54,151 nucleotides of DNA from Rheinheimera mesophila (GCF_000986865.1 NZ_LAVS01000015.1:1-54151), one strand, 5' to 3'; positions 27,366 through 36,443 are shown, counted from the stretch's first letter. The notes: a model not told the origin generated them from the letters alone. Made by a program: numbers and translations.

Positions 27366-27423
27366 GATGTTTTGGGGTCCAATCACTGTGAAGCATAAGC
27401 TGAATCGTTCTAGTTAAGATGAA

Positions 27424-27453
27424 ATGATACAATATAACATCGCCGTGAACCAA
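27424..27453 (-). promoter_or_regulatory. Possible promoter of the TonB receptor gene
   Basis: On the minus strand TTGGTT (27448-27453) and TATCAT (27424-27429) are 18 bases apart and sit about 60 bases before the receptor start. The AT-rich stretch between and around them is loosely Fur-box-like but too degenerate to call. Confidence 0.35.
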
Positions 27454-27562
27454 CAGGATTTATCTGATCTGCTTGTGATTCTGACGGCTATCCGGCTTGA
27501 ATAAGGCCATCAAAGCCCCGATACTGCGTAAAGAACAGGTTTTCAATTGATGTGAGTGACAG

Positions 27563-28303
27563 ATGGAACAATGGTTACAGCAGCTACTAACTGAGTATCA
27601 GGCTTATGCCCTGCTGATTTTATTTTTGCTGACTTTTGCAGAATCTGTTGCCGTGTTGGGTTTATTGGTCCCGGGCACAGCCTTGATGTTTAGCTTTGGC
27701 GTTTTGATTGGAGCTGAACAAATGGGCTTCTGGACTGCCTGTCTGGTTGCTGCATTAGCAGGTTTAGTCGGTGATTCACTGTCTTATCTGGCCGGACGTA
27801 AGTTCAGACCGCAGTTGGAGAGCTGGAACTGGTTATCGCGCCAGCAAAAAGAGCTGAATAAAATCAGTGCAGCTCTAGAAAACAATGTCTGGCTGGCCAT
27901 AGTGGCCGGACGTTTTATCGGCCCAAGCCGACCTTTGCTACCTTTGTTAGCTGGCATGTTACAGTTATCGCCATCCCGTTATTTTCCTGCAGCCACTCTG
28001 GCTTGTGTGCTCTGGCCTATTGCTTATTTTCTGCCGGGTATTTTGGCTGGCGTAGCCTGGCAACTGAAAGGCACCAATCTGGCGTTGTTTTACAGCTTGC
28101 TGGCAGGCTCAGTATTGTTGGCGGTAGTGAGTAGTTATTTACTGAAAAAGTATTTACAGCACAAAGAGCAGGCTACACCTGATCGGCGCTGGTTCTGGGG
28201 CTCGTTAGTCAGTCTGTTCCTGGCGGCTGTTTTATTTTTTCAACTTAGCCAACATCCGGCTACTCCGTTGTACTTAAAAGAGTTATCTGGATTGATGTTT
28301 TGA
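27563..28303 (+). CDS. DedA family membrane protein
   Basis: This 246-residue inner-membrane protein has the DedA/SNARE-associated (VTT) core: an E in TFAESVAVLGLLVPGTALMF, a GDSLSYLAGR motif and the amphipathic GRFIGPSRPLLPLLAGM with the conserved arginines. DedA proteins are undecaprenyl-phosphate or phospholipid flippases or transporters needed for envelope integrity. Four to five transmembrane segments are visible, with an extra C-terminal helix. It is divergent from the TonB receptor and convergent with the GNAT gene. Which lipid it moves cannot be judged. Confidence 0.9.
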   Translation: MEQWLQQLLTEYQAYALLILFLLTFAESVAVLGLLVPGTALMFSFGVLIGAEQMGFWTACLVAALAGLVGDSLSYLAGRKFRPQLESWNWLSRQQKELNKISAALENNVWLAIVAGRFIGPSRPLLPLLAGMLQLSPSRYFPAATLACVLWPIAYFLPGILAGVAWQLKGTNLALFYSLLAGSVLLAVVSSYLLKKYLQHKEQATPDRRWFWGSLVSLFLAAVLFFQLSQHPATPLYLKELSGLMF

Positions 28304-28359
28304 GCCTGTGTTCAGGATGCAATGCCACTTCGTGGCGATAGCATGCTAGATTTCACGCC

Positions 28360-28947
28360 TTAGTCCCTGCCTAATTTCGACCACAAATGCCGTCTGACTG
28401 ACGGCCATTCGCAGGCGATGATGGAGTACACCACAGTGTCCCGGATTGAGCCATCTTTTAAAATCATATGCTGTCGTAAAATACCATCCATTTTGGCACC
28501 TAAACGCTCTATGGCTTTGCGTGAGCTGTGGTTAAAAAAGTGGGTGCGAAACTCCACAGCTATGGCCTGATGATTTTCAAATAAATTATTTAATAACAAA
28601 AACTTAGATTCTGTATTGATAGCAGTGCGGCGGACAGATCCGGCATACCAGGTGTAGCCTATTAGCGCTCTTCTGTTTTGTGCATCGACCATATAATAAC
28701 GACTGGTCCCCACAATTTTACCTGTGGCTTTGCAACGCACGACATAAGGTGAATCGCCCTGGGCTTTACCGGCTAACGCCTCTTGCACATAAGCAGGCAT
28801 TTCGTCCACTGTTGGTACCATGGCATACCAAAGTTTCCAGCTTTCACCATCAGCCACGGCTTGCTGCAAATCTGCTATATGCGATAACGCCATAGGTTCC
28901 AGCCGGACAAATTCGCCTTCTAAAACCTCATTCTTTAACCATGTCAT
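28360..28947 (-). CDS. GNAT family N-acetyltransferase (RimJ/RimL-like)
   Basis: This 195-residue protein begins LEGEFVRLEPMALSHIADL, the typical start of RimJ/RimL-type acetyltransferases. It ends with the NHSSRKAIERLGAKMDGILRQ segment that forms the acetyl-CoA and acceptor site. It should acetylate an amine on a protein N-terminus, amino acid or small molecule; the acceptor is not predictable. It lies 19 bases downstream of the LysR gene on the same strand and may be co-transcribed with it. A GCCAC-TTC-GTGGC hairpin (28324-28336) separates it from the convergent dedA. Confidence 0.88.
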   Translation of the reverse strand: MTWLKNEVLEGEFVRLEPMALSHIADLQQAVADGESWKLWYAMVPTVDEMPAYVQEALAGKAQGDSPYVVRCKATGKIVGTSRYYMVDAQNRRALIGYTWYAGSVRRTAINTESKFLLLNNLFENHQAIAVEFRTHFFNHSSRKAIERLGAKMDGILRQHMILKDGSIRDTVVYSIIACEWPSVRRHLWSKLGRD

Positions 28948-28966
28948 GTATTTTTATCCTTTGCAG

Positions 28967-29872
28967 TTAACCCTGCCACCGCTGTTGTAACTTTTGCAGC
29001 AAAAACTCTGATAATGCCTGCAGCACTGGGGAAGACGACAAGCGTTGCACCGCCAGCAAATACAAAGGGGCATGTTCGGTTTGATAATCCGGTAATAACT
29101 TCACCAAAGCACCCGAGTCTAAGTCAGACAGAATATCCAAACGGGATTTATAGGCAATACCTAAACCTGCCACAGCCCAGCGCCGTACTACATCGCCATC
29201 GTCCGCCACCAAAGCGCCCCGCACCTGTACCTGTTGTAACTGCCCGTGTCGCCAGAACTGCCATTTGCTGTGCACAGCCTCCCCCAACACCAGTTGCAAC
29301 ACCTGATGCTGATTAATATCTTCTGGTCGTTCGGGAGCACCAAAGCGCGCAATGTAGTCAGGGGCAGCACAAAGCACCCTGTGATTATCCGGCACCAAAG
29401 GCATAGCAATCAGTTGAGAATCCTTAGGCTGACCATAGCGTATCGCCAGATCCACAGGCTGACGCCCCAAATCAGCCAGTCTGTCACTGATCCTTAACTT
29501 GAGCTGCAATTTCGGATGCAGGCGTTGGAATTCGGCCAGCCAGAAGACCATGCTGTTACGGCCAACATCTGACGGCATAGACAAGGTCAACTCGCCGGAT
29601 AACTGCTCTTTGCCCAGTTGCAACAGTTGCTGGCCTTGCCCAAGCAACTGCATAGCCTGACGGGCATAATCCAGATAAGCCATACCTGCTGTGGTCAACC
29701 TCAAACTGCGGGTAGAGCGCAGAATCAGTTGGCTATTTAGCTGCTGCTCAAGCCGTTTTAATGCCACACTAGCCAGTGCAGGCGATAAACCCAGCTCACG
29801 CGCAGCCGCCGAAATGGAGCCTAAATCAGCGGTCAGTACAAAAAGTTGTAAATCGTCGGTTCTGAGCATCAT
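28967..29872 (-). CDS. LysR family transcriptional regulator
   Basis: This protein of about 301 residues has an N-terminal winged helix-turn-helix (LQLFVLTADLGSISAAARELGLSPALASVALKRLEQQL) and a C-terminal type 2 periplasmic-binding-like effector domain. The start is one of two adjacent ATGs at 29872 and 29869; neither has a strong ribosome site. It diverges from the quinone reductase-like gene 97 bases away, the classic LysR arrangement, so it most likely controls that gene. The effector is unknown. Confidence 0.9.
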   Translation of the reverse strand: MMLRTDDLQLFVLTADLGSISAAARELGLSPALASVALKRLEQQLNSQLILRSTRSLRLTTAGMAYLDYARQAMQLLGQGQQLLQLGKEQLSGELTLSMPSDVGRNSMVFWLAEFQRLHPKLQLKLRISDRLADLGRQPVDLAIRYGQPKDSQLIAMPLVPDNHRVLCAAPDYIARFGAPERPEDINQHQVLQLVLGEAVHSKWQFWRHGQLQQVQVRGALVADDGDVVRRWAVAGLGIAYKSRLDILSDLDSGALVKLLPDYQTEHAPLYLLAVQRLSSSPVLQALSEFLLQKLQQRWQG

Positions 29873-29884
29873 TATCAAAATAAT

Positions 29885-29902
29885 TTTGAAACTGAATTCA
29901 AA
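29885..29902. promoter_or_regulatory. Candidate LysR operator
   Basis: TTTGAA (29885-29890) and TTCAAA (29897-29902) are perfect inverted arms around 6 bases, within the gap between the LysR gene and its divergent neighbour. It lies 13 bases from the LysR start, which suits autoregulation. Confidence 0.45.
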
Positions 29903-29968
29903 TTTAGCATATTTTTCTAAAGAGTCTCACCCTTTACACTAGCGCTGTTCATCCAATGGAGTATTCAA

Positions 29969-30976
29969 ATGAAAGCCATAGTTTACAGCCAAAATTTAGC
30001 AGCAACAGACCCGCAGTCTCTATACGACACAGAGCTGCCTACTCCGACACCAGGCGATAACGACTTGCTGGTGGCAGTTAAAGCGGTATCCGTGAATCCG
30101 GTCGATACCAAGATCCGCCGTAATGCCGACCCACAGGGTCAGCCGAGAGTATTAGGCTGGGATGCTGCTGGTGTGGTGGTCGCGGTGGGTGGTGCCGTCA
30201 GAGATTTTAAAGCAGGCGACGAAGTCTGGTATGCCGGTGCCATTGATAGGCCAGGATCGAACAGCGAGTTTCAGCTGGTAGACCAGCGTATTGTCAGCCA
30301 CAAGCCAAAAAGCTTAAGTTTCAGTCAAGCCGCCGCTTTACCTTTAACCGCCATTACCGCATGGGAGCTGTTATTCGACCGGCTTGAACTGAATGAACAC
30401 AACAGCAAAGCTAAATCTTTGTTAGTTATTGGTGCAGCGGGTGGCGTGGGGTCAGTGTTGTTGCAACTGGCACGGCAAAAGACTCAGTTAAAGATCATTG
30501 CTACAGCCTCCAGACCTGAGACCCGTGAATGGGTAACAACCTTGGGTGCAGATGTAGTGCTGGATCACACAAAGCCGATGGCAGCACAGTTGAAAACACT
30601 AGGCTTACCTGAAGTCGATTATGTAGTAAGTCTGACTCATACCGACCATCACTTTCAGGATATTATTGAATTGATTAAACCTCAGGGCAAACTGGCACTG
30701 ATAGACGATCCCGAACCTATTGATCTGCGCCAACTGAAACGCAAAAGCCTGTCGTTGCACTGGGAGCTGATGTTTACCCGTTCTTTGTATCAAACCGAGG
30801 ATATGATTGCTCAACAGCAGCTCTTACAACAGGTTGCAGATATGGTGGATGCGGGGCAGCTAAAAACTACCCTAAGTGCAGATTTTGGCACAATTAACGC
30901 CGAAAATCTGCGCAGAGCCCATCAGTTGATCGAAAGCCACCAGGCCATAGGTAAACTGGTCTTAACTGGTTTTTAA
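29969..30976 (+). CDS. Zinc-independent MDR family oxidoreductase (NADPH:quinone reductase-like)
   Basis: This 335-residue medium-chain dehydrogenase/reductase has the N-terminal GroES-like fold (VKAVSVNPVDTKIRR, VLGWDAAGVVVAVG). Its Rossmann domain carries VIGAAGGVGSVLLQLARQ at about 151-168. The catalytic and structural zinc cysteines of alcohol dehydrogenases are absent, as in quinone reductases. It probably reduces quinones or enones with NADPH. A GGAG lies 8 bases before ATG 29969. The divergent LysR gene is its likely regulator. Confidence 0.88.
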   Translation: MKAIVYSQNLAATDPQSLYDTELPTPTPGDNDLLVAVKAVSVNPVDTKIRRNADPQGQPRVLGWDAAGVVVAVGGAVRDFKAGDEVWYAGAIDRPGSNSEFQLVDQRIVSHKPKSLSFSQAAALPLTAITAWELLFDRLELNEHNSKAKSLLVIGAAGGVGSVLLQLARQKTQLKIIATASRPETREWVTTLGADVVLDHTKPMAAQLKTLGLPEVDYVVSLTHTDHHFQDIIELIKPQGKLALIDDPEPIDLRQLKRKSLSLHWELMFTRSLYQTEDMIAQQQLLQQVADMVDAGQLKTTLSADFGTINAENLRRAHQLIESHQAIGKLVLTGF

Positions 30977-30989
30977 AGCAGAGTTCAGC

Positions 30990-32021
30990 TTAAGGCTGCG
31001 CTTGTTGTGTGGCCTTTTCTATCCGCTCTTTGGTATTCGGATGTGAATTCAAATACTCCAGCCAGGGCATCAGCTCCTCTTTCGGCTGATCTTTAGTCAA
31101 AGCCTGCATGGCTTCGGCAAAAGCCTGAGGTGACTTGTTTAATTTTAACAAGGATTGAGTAGAGAAATAATCCGCCTGACGCTCCATATCTCTGGAGAAG
31201 GCGGATTGAACCAACGAAGTACCTGTACCTAATACCGCCTCTGTCACCCCTTCCAGATCACTGAATAAGACCGACATTACGATAGTACTGGCGGTGGCTT
31301 GTGCCGCCAGCTTCATACCATGCCTGTGTTCAACATGCCCAACTTCATGCAGTAGCACGGCCAGAATAGCATCGGGTTGTGTTTCAAGACGTTTTACCAG
31401 TTCATCCGTGATAGTCAGGTAACCACCTGGTAATGCAAAAGCATTAGCACCCAATCGTTTACTGGCGCGAAAATGCAACTGATACCGGTAACCGCTGCTT
31501 AATTGCAACTGCTCAAGGGCGCTTTGCCACTGCTGGCGAATCGACTGTTGTAACTGCGGGCTTAGTTCTGACTCAGACAACAAAGTACGGTCAAACATCT
31601 GCATACTCTGCTGGCCAATACTTTCTTCAACAGCAAGCGGGATCCAGGGCACTAAGGCTGTCGCAGCTTTTGGCAAACCGACAGTGGTGAGCCACCAAAG
31701 CAGTATGGGCACGGCGATCACTGACAACACAATCAGCGATTTACTGGTTTCCAGTTGCAGTGTCAGATTCTGACGTCGACTTTTCGGCCAGCGCCATTGA
31801 GGATCGGCGGGCGAGAATACCGCGCCACTGTCAAATAGTAATTCAGCAGGTAAACCGGGCAATACCTCAGCCACTTGATAGCTCTCTTTGCTGCTGTCCA
31901 GTAGCAATGTATTGTCATGCTCCGCATACAACAACACTTGCCCTTGCTCAGTTAAATGCAGTTGCGCAGCACAGTGTTCTGTGCTGGCGGCATACTGAAA
32001 TGTTCCTTTGACAATCTGCAT
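30990..32021 (-). CDS. M48 family membrane-associated metallopeptidase
   Basis: This 343-residue protein has a transmembrane helix at about residues 94-114 and an M48 protease domain with zinc motif HEVGH (H225, E226, H229). The third ligand is likely in ERQADYFS. ANAFALPGGYLTIT is the family substrate-strand motif. The roughly 90-residue cytosolic N-terminus is a small beta-rich region. Its ATG shares one base with the upstream TGA (TGATG), so it is coupled to the DUF898 gene. A role in membrane-protein quality control is likely by family, but the substrates are unknown. Confidence 0.9.
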   Translation of the reverse strand: MQIVKGTFQYAASTEHCAAQLHLTEQGQVLLYAEHDNTLLLDSSKESYQVAEVLPGLPAELLFDSGAVFSPADPQWRWPKSRRQNLTLQLETSKSLIVLSVIAVPILLWWLTTVGLPKAATALVPWIPLAVEESIGQQSMQMFDRTLLSESELSPQLQQSIRQQWQSALEQLQLSSGYRYQLHFRASKRLGANAFALPGGYLTITDELVKRLETQPDAILAVLLHEVGHVEHRHGMKLAAQATASTIVMSVLFSDLEGVTEAVLGTGTSLVQSAFSRDMERQADYFSTQSLLKLNKSPQAFAEAMQALTKDQPKEELMPWLEYLNSHPNTKERIEKATQQAQP

Positions 32022-33085
32022 CAGGTCAGGGATAAATCTACGTCAAACAGATCGGCCGCTTGTTCAGCAAAAGCAGATGAATCCTGTTGTAACGGATCAG
32101 TCAGACGGTCGGCCGCCGGATACACTGTCACTTCGGTGGCAGATGCCAGCAACGCCGCGATTCGAACTTTAGTCCAGGGATAAGCTAAACCCAAAGTGCA
32201 AAGTATCAGCATCATATTTGTCGTGGTTACCCAGACCAAATCAACAGCGTCCAGATTGGAGTGCAGTTCTGCTGTGTCTGGTAAGACCGTAGAGTTGAAC
32301 AAATGATTGCGGATCATGGCTTGATAGACAGCGCCAACCAGCATAAAAACGCCAAAGTAAGCGATGTACAGCAGCAATATCGCCAGACTAAATCCGGCTT
32401 CCGGCTCTGGCATCGAAAAACCTAAAACGGCAGCGACTATGCCGCAGGCGATCCCCAGACCTATGGCTACGCCTAAGGCAACAAAAAATGCCTGGAAATA
32501 GTTTGAGGTTTGCGTATTCACCTCAAACTGTTTTCCGCCAAAACTGATATTACTGAAAACAAAATGATCCAACTTTTTCAGAGCCCATGGCATTGCCAGA
32601 TACAAAGTAAAAATACACAAAAACGGCAGGAGCAGGTAATAGATAAAAGCCGGGCCATACGTACCATGAAAGCCAAATCGCACATTACGATAGCTGGTCA
32701 TGCGTAAATTAAACTTCAGTCCTTGCACCATTAACCAGGGCAATGCAACTAAGAACACCAAAGCAGCTATCAGACCAAACACAGGGCTGAAGGCACTCAA
32801 GACAGAAATCAGCGCAAAAATAATCACAGCGATAATGCGGCCTTTGAGGATCTGAATGGGTGTAGCCAGGTAGCGAAAACTATGGCCATCTACCTTGGTG
32901 TGCCCATAAAAATACTGGGTAGTACGCACCTTAGCCCATGCGCTGTAAATACCAAGCGTGACTATGGTCAGCAGCACATTCACTATCCAAATACCGAAAA
33001 ATTCCGCACCACGACCTGAAAATTGCACTTTTGAGCGGCGAGCTGAACTGACTTCAGTTGCTGCAGTTGAATGATGAATATCCAT
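32021..33085 (-). CDS. DUF898 (YjgN-like) membrane protein
   Basis: This 354-residue polytopic protein has two repeated DUF898 units, each with a GIYSAWAKVR or LAYPWTKVRIA type motif after a helix pair. The first runs from about residue 20 and the second from about 215. About six to eight hydrophobic segments are present. The family includes E. coli YjgN and has no known activity. It heads a two-gene unit with the M48 protease. A substrate, partner or membrane platform for the protease is a reasonable guess. Confidence 0.88.
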   Translation of the reverse strand: MDIHHSTAATEVSSARRSKVQFSGRGAEFFGIWIVNVLLTIVTLGIYSAWAKVRTTQYFYGHTKVDGHSFRYLATPIQILKGRIIAVIIFALISVLSAFSPVFGLIAALVFLVALPWLMVQGLKFNLRMTSYRNVRFGFHGTYGPAFIYYLLLPFLCIFTLYLAMPWALKKLDHFVFSNISFGGKQFEVNTQTSNYFQAFFVALGVAIGLGIACGIVAAVLGFSMPEPEAGFSLAILLLYIAYFGVFMLVGAVYQAMIRNHLFNSTVLPDTAELHSNLDAVDLVWVTTTNMMLILCTLGLAYPWTKVRIAALLASATEVTVYPAADRLTDPLQQDSSAFAEQAADLFDVDLSLT

Positions 33086-33174
33086 ATCAAATTGTCCTGT
33101 AAAAAATAACCTGTGCTAGTTAAACCAAAACAGGAATTATTGTCAACATCCTGTTACCAAGCAAAACAGTTTAT

Positions 33175-33603
33175 TTACTTTGTCAACCTGTTGTTATGAC
33201 TGGAAAAATCAGGCACTGTGCGCTGATAGTCCTGCCCTACTAATGCTGAAGTCAGAATAAAATCTGCCGTTGCTTTGTTACAAGCCACCGGAATATTCCA
33301 TACCACAGCTAGACGGATCAGCGCTTTAACATCAGGATCATGCGGCTGAGACGACAATGGATCCCAAAAAAACACCAGCCAGTCAATTTTTTGCTCCGCA
33401 ATTAAAGCGCCAATTTGCTGGTCGCCGCCTAATGGGCCACTGGCCAGACATAACACGTCTTTATGTAACGCCTCGCTCAGTAAACGACCTGTAGTACCAG
33501 TCGCCACCAGTTGTTTATCCTGAAAAAAATCTGCATGTTGCTTGACCCAAGCCAGCAATTCGGCCTTTTTCCCATCATGCGCTACTAAAGCTATAGTTTT
33601 CAC
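33175..33603 (-). CDS. mgsA: Methylglyoxal synthase
   Basis: MgsA converts dihydroxyacetone phosphate to methylglyoxal and phosphate, a bypass used when phosphorylated sugars accumulate. The protein carries IALVAHDGKKAELLAW, ATGTTG, the catalytic-loop SGPLGGDQQIGALI, FFWDPLSSQPHDPDVKAL and NKATADF, all family motifs. GTG 33603 is chosen because AAGGGGG lies 7 bases upstream; an ATG ten codons earlier (33633) has no ribosome site and would add residues between that site and the fold. Length then is 142 residues, close to the E. coli enzyme. Confidence 0.93.
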   Translation of the reverse strand: MKTIALVAHDGKKAELLAWVKQHADFFQDKQLVATGTTGRLLSEALHKDVLCLASGPLGGDQQIGALIAEQKIDWLVFFWDPLSSQPHDPDVKALIRLAVVWNIPVACNKATADFILTSALVGQDYQRTVPDFSSHNNRLTK

Positions 33604-33640
33604 TGATTTCCCCCTTAAGATTGCTGCCAGCATACACTGA

Positions 33641-33820
33641 GTTTTGCATAAATTTCAGGACACTTTACCAAAGTAACTGCTGTTGCAGCCAGGCGGCAAG
33701 CAATCGAGTCCCAAGGAGCATAAGCTGCAAGTACGAAGGTAACAAAATCGCCCGGAGCGATTTTGAACATCGGAGCAAAGCGACGATGGCCCGACAGGGT
33801 GAGCGCCATGGATGGCTGCG
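33641..33820. repeat. Possible dispersed intergenic repeat element
   Basis: The gap between mgsA and the ilvC terminator is dense in symmetry: AAAATCGC/GCGATTTT (33744-33764, perfect 8 bp with 5-base loop), CGGAGC repeated twice, and GCGCCATGGATGGC near 33802-33816. All frames are open but none has a good start, and codons look random. Such modular, palindromic, non-coding sequence suggests a multicopy intergenic element. No second copy was noticed in this window, so this rests on internal structure only. Confidence 0.3.
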
Positions 33821-33823
33821 AAT

Positions 33824-33847
33824 AAAAAAAGCCCGGCAAAGCCGGGC
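33824..33847 (-). terminator. Intrinsic terminator of ilvC
   Basis: GCCCGGC (33831-33837) and GCCGGGC (33841-33847) form a GC-rich stem with an AAA loop. Seven A residues at 33824-33830 give the T-run on the minus strand. It is about 47 bases downstream of the ilvC stop. Confidence 0.9.
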
Positions 33848-33893
33848 AAACAACCAAGGTCCACGTAAAAACTCGGTACTTTGGGTTAGCCTA

Positions 33894-35369
33894 TCAACCG
33901 ACGATTTTTTTCATCGCGGTCATATAGCCCCTTAACTTTTTACCCACCAGCTCGACAGGGTGCTGGCGTATTGCTTCGTTCACAGCAATCAGGCGAATGT
34001 TGTCTACACCATTGGCAGCAGAGCTTAAGCCCTTGCCAATATACTCAGTGCTTAATTTGTTGACGAAATCGCGCAACAAAGGCACTGCAGCGTTACTGAA
34101 CAGGTAGTTACCGTATTCAGCAGTGTCTGAAATCACTACATTCATCTCATACAGACGTTTACGCGCTATGGTATTGGCGATCAACGGCGTTTCATGCAAG
34201 GACTCGTAATAAGCCGATTCTTCAACAATACCTGCAGCAACCATAGTTTCAAACGCCAGTTCAACACCGGCTTTGACCATAGCAACAAACAAAATGCCGC
34301 GGTCGAAATAATCCTGCTCTGGAATTTGTTCGCTGGAAACAGGCGCATTCTCAAAACCAGACTGACGGGTTTCTTCCCGCCAGCCTAACAGCTGCTTATC
34401 ATCATTGGCCCAGTCGGCCATCATGGTGCGGGAAAATTCGCCGCTGATGATATCGTCCATATGTTTTTCGAACAGTGGACGTAAAGTACCTTTTAATTCT
34501 TCCGCTAAATCAAAAGCTTTGATTTTCGCCGGGTTCGATAAACGATCCATCATATGAGTGATGCCGCCGTGCTTTAAGGCTTCGGTCACAGTTTCCCAGC
34601 CATACTGGATTAACTTGGCGGCATACCCTGGTTCTACACCCTCGGCCACTAACTTGTCATACGCCAGAATAGAACCGGTTTGTAACATGCCACATAAAAT
34701 GGTTTGTTCACCCATTAAATCCGACTTCACTTCGGCGACAAAAGACGACTCCAGTACACCGGCACGATCGCCGCCTGTTGCTGAAGCGTAGGCCTTGGCA
34801 ATCTCTAAACCTAAACCTTTAGGGTCGTTTTCAGGGTGCACAGCAATCAGCGTTGGCACGCCAAAACCTCGTTTGTATTCTTCACGTACTTCAGTGCCAG
34901 GACACTTAGGCGCCACCATCACCACTGTGATGTCTTTACGAATCTGTGTGCCTTCTTCCACTATGTTGAAACCGTGCGAGTAAGCCAGTGTGGCACCTTG
35001 TTTCATCAATGGCATCACCGCCTTCACTACCGACGTATGCTGTTTATCCGGCGTCAGGTTTAATACTAAATCTGCGGTTGGGATCAGCTCTTCGTATGTC
35101 CCTACCTTAAAGCCATTGTCAGCGGCGTTCTGGAACGATTTGCGTTTGGCGGCGATGGCTTCAGCCCGTAAGGCATAAGAAATATCCAAGCCAGAGTCAC
35201 GCATGTTCAGGCCTTGATTTAAACCCTGAGCACCACAACCTACAATCACTACTTTCCAGCCTTTTAACAAATCAGAGCCTTTGGCGAACTCTTCTTTGGC
35301 CATAAAACGGCATTTACCTAACTGTTTTAACTGCTGACGCAAATTCAATGTATTGAAGTAGTTACTCAT
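33894..35369 (-). CDS. ilvC: Ketol-acid reductoisomerase, class II
   Basis: IlvC isomerises and reduces acetolactate or acetohydroxybutyrate with NADPH and Mg in branched-chain amino acid synthesis. At 491 residues it is the long (class II, E. coli-type) form with a duplicated knotted C-terminal domain. [21 protein letters not shown] is the NADPH site, and [17 protein letters not shown] and the [10 protein letters not shown] block follow. ATG 35369 has AGGA 6 bases upstream. It is transcribed divergently from its activator gene ilvY, with the operator between them, and has its own terminator. Confidence 0.97.
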   Translation of the reverse strand: MSNYFNTLNLRQQLKQLGKCRFMAKEEFAKGSDLLKGWKVVIVGCGAQGLNQGLNMRDSGLDISYALRAEAIAAKRKSFQNAADNGFKVGTYEELIPTADLVLNLTPDKQHTSVVKAVMPLMKQGATLAYSHGFNIVEEGTQIRKDITVVMVAPKCPGTEVREEYKRGFGVPTLIAVHPENDPKGLGLEIAKAYASATGGDRAGVLESSFVAEVKSDLMGEQTILCGMLQTGSILAYDKLVAEGVEPGYAAKLIQYGWETVTEALKHGGITHMMDRLSNPAKIKAFDLAEELKGTLRPLFEKHMDDIISGEFSRTMMADWANDDKQLLGWREETRQSGFENAPVSSEQIPEQDYFDRGILFVAMVKAGVELAFETMVAAGIVEESAYYESLHETPLIANTIARKRLYEMNVVISDTAEYGNYLFSNAAVPLLRDFVNKLSTEYIGKGLSSAANGVDNIRLIAVNEAIRQHPVELVGKKLRGYMTAMKKIVG

Positions 35370-35419
35370 AGCAAATCCTGACCATTCTTTTAGCTGGCGA
35401 CCAGTTGCGCTCAGCGTAA

Positions 35420-35498
35420 CAGTGCAGAAAAGTCATGCACTGTTTTGATGCGATTGAGAATAAAACAGTGCAATGATTGCGTGAAGTGATATATTCAC
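35420..35498. promoter_or_regulatory. Candidate IlvY operator between ilvC and ilvY
   Basis: Three copies of one half-site occur: CAGTGCA (35420-35426), TGCACTG (35436-35442) and CAGTGCA (35466-35472). The second and third extend to TGCACTGTTTT / AAAACAGTGCA, perfect 11-bp arms with a 15-base spacer. GCAATGATTGC (35470-35480) and GTGAA-TTCAC (35481-35498) overlap or follow. In E. coli, IlvY bound to tandem operators activates ilvC when acetolactate is present. The symmetry is seen; the protein is inferred from context. Confidence 0.65.
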
Positions 35499-35516
35499 AA
35501 TACAGCATTTCACTTT

Positions 35517-36425
35517 ATGCAACGAAGGATTCAGACCCAATTGGATATCCGTAATGCACAGCTTTTTTTGCATCTGGCCAGCAGCCTGAACTTTGCCCGT
35601 ACCAGCGAGCAGATGTATGTCAGCCCATCGACCTTAAGCCGGGTGATCCAGCGCCTGGAACAAGAACTGAATGTCGAGTTATTTCAACGGGATAATCGCT
35701 CTGTACGGCTGACATTGGCAGGTCAAAAAGTACAAAGCTTTGTGAAAAATTATCTGGAACAATGGCATCAGTTGCAAATTGATTTAAGTGAAACCAGCGC
35801 GTCCTTAAGCGGTGAGATCCGGCTGTTTTGTACTGTCACAGCCAGTTTCAGTCACCTGCCGGCCATATTGGATAAATTCCGCTTAGTCTGCCCTCTGGCA
35901 GAAATTAAGCTGATTACTGGCGATGCCTCAGCAGCGCTGGAGAAAGTAAAACAAGACGAAGCCGATATAGCATTGGCGGTATACCCCGAACATTTTCCGC
36001 TGAATATGGCTTTTCGCAGCATAGCTAAAGTACCACTGCAACTGATAGCTCCTGTGATCCCCTGCAAAACCAATGATTTATTAAGTCAAAGTCCTATTCC
36101 CTGGGAGCAAGTGCCTTTTATTTTGCCTGAGCATGGCCCGGTGCGCAGCCGCTTTGAGTTATGGCGTAAAACCCGCATTGCTGAGCCGAAGGTAGTGGCG
36201 AAGGTAGAAGGACATGAAGCTATGGTCAGTATGGTGGCTTTAGGCACCGGGGTGGCGTTGGTGCCCGCTATAGTGGCGCAACAAAGTCCAGCGCGGGACA
36301 GGGTAAAGTATTTAACCCAAGGCGATGAATTTGCGCCTTTTGATTTGGGTTTATGTACCTTATCAAAACGCTTACATGAGCCGCTATTAAGAGCGTTTTG
36401 GCAGGTTGCATCTGAGCTGATTTAA
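35517..36425 (+). CDS. ilvY: LysR-type activator IlvY
   Basis: IlvY activates ilvC in response to acetolactate or acetohydroxybutyrate. The protein has the helix-turn-helix LNFARTSEQMYVSPSTLSRVIQRLE and, in the effector domain, SGEIRLFCTVTASFSHLP, EIKLITGD and GHEAMVSMVALGTGVALVP, all strongly IlvY-like. The start could be ATG 35517 (302 residues, no ribosome site) or TTG 35541, which has AAGGA about 11 bases upstream and aligns with the MDLRD start of E. coli IlvY. Divergent orientation to ilvC confirms the identity. Confidence 0.94.
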   Translation: MQRRIQTQLDIRNAQLFLHLASSLNFARTSEQMYVSPSTLSRVIQRLEQELNVELFQRDNRSVRLTLAGQKVQSFVKNYLEQWHQLQIDLSETSASLSGEIRLFCTVTASFSHLPAILDKFRLVCPLAEIKLITGDASAALEKVKQDEADIALAVYPEHFPLNMAFRSIAKVPLQLIAPVIPCKTNDLLSQSPIPWEQVPFILPEHGPVRSRFELWRKTRIAEPKVVAKVEGHEAMVSMVALGTGVALVPAIVAQQSPARDRVKYLTQGDEFAPFDLGLCTLSKRLHEPLLRAFWQVASELI

Positions 36426-36434
36426 CTCAGATGC
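36408..36434. terminator. 9-bp hairpin between convergent ilvY and sspB
   Basis: GCATCTGAG (36408-36416) and CTCAGATGC (36426-36434) are perfect complements. The 9-base loop contains the ilvY stop codon, so the ilvY coding end is part of the hairpin. No T-run follows on either strand. It probably marks both transcript ends in the 18-base gap. Confidence 0.5.
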
Positions 36435-36443
36435 TATTCGGCC

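Noticed and set aside
27421-27445. Possible Fur box upstream of the TonB receptor
   Set aside because: AT-rich with scattered matches only; no 7-1-7 symmetry could be seen, so it was kept just as a weak promoter note.
28324-28336. GCCAC-TTC-GTGGC hairpin between dedA and the GNAT gene as a terminator
   Set aside because: The stem is only 5 bp and no T-run follows on either strand; mentioned with the GNAT gene only.
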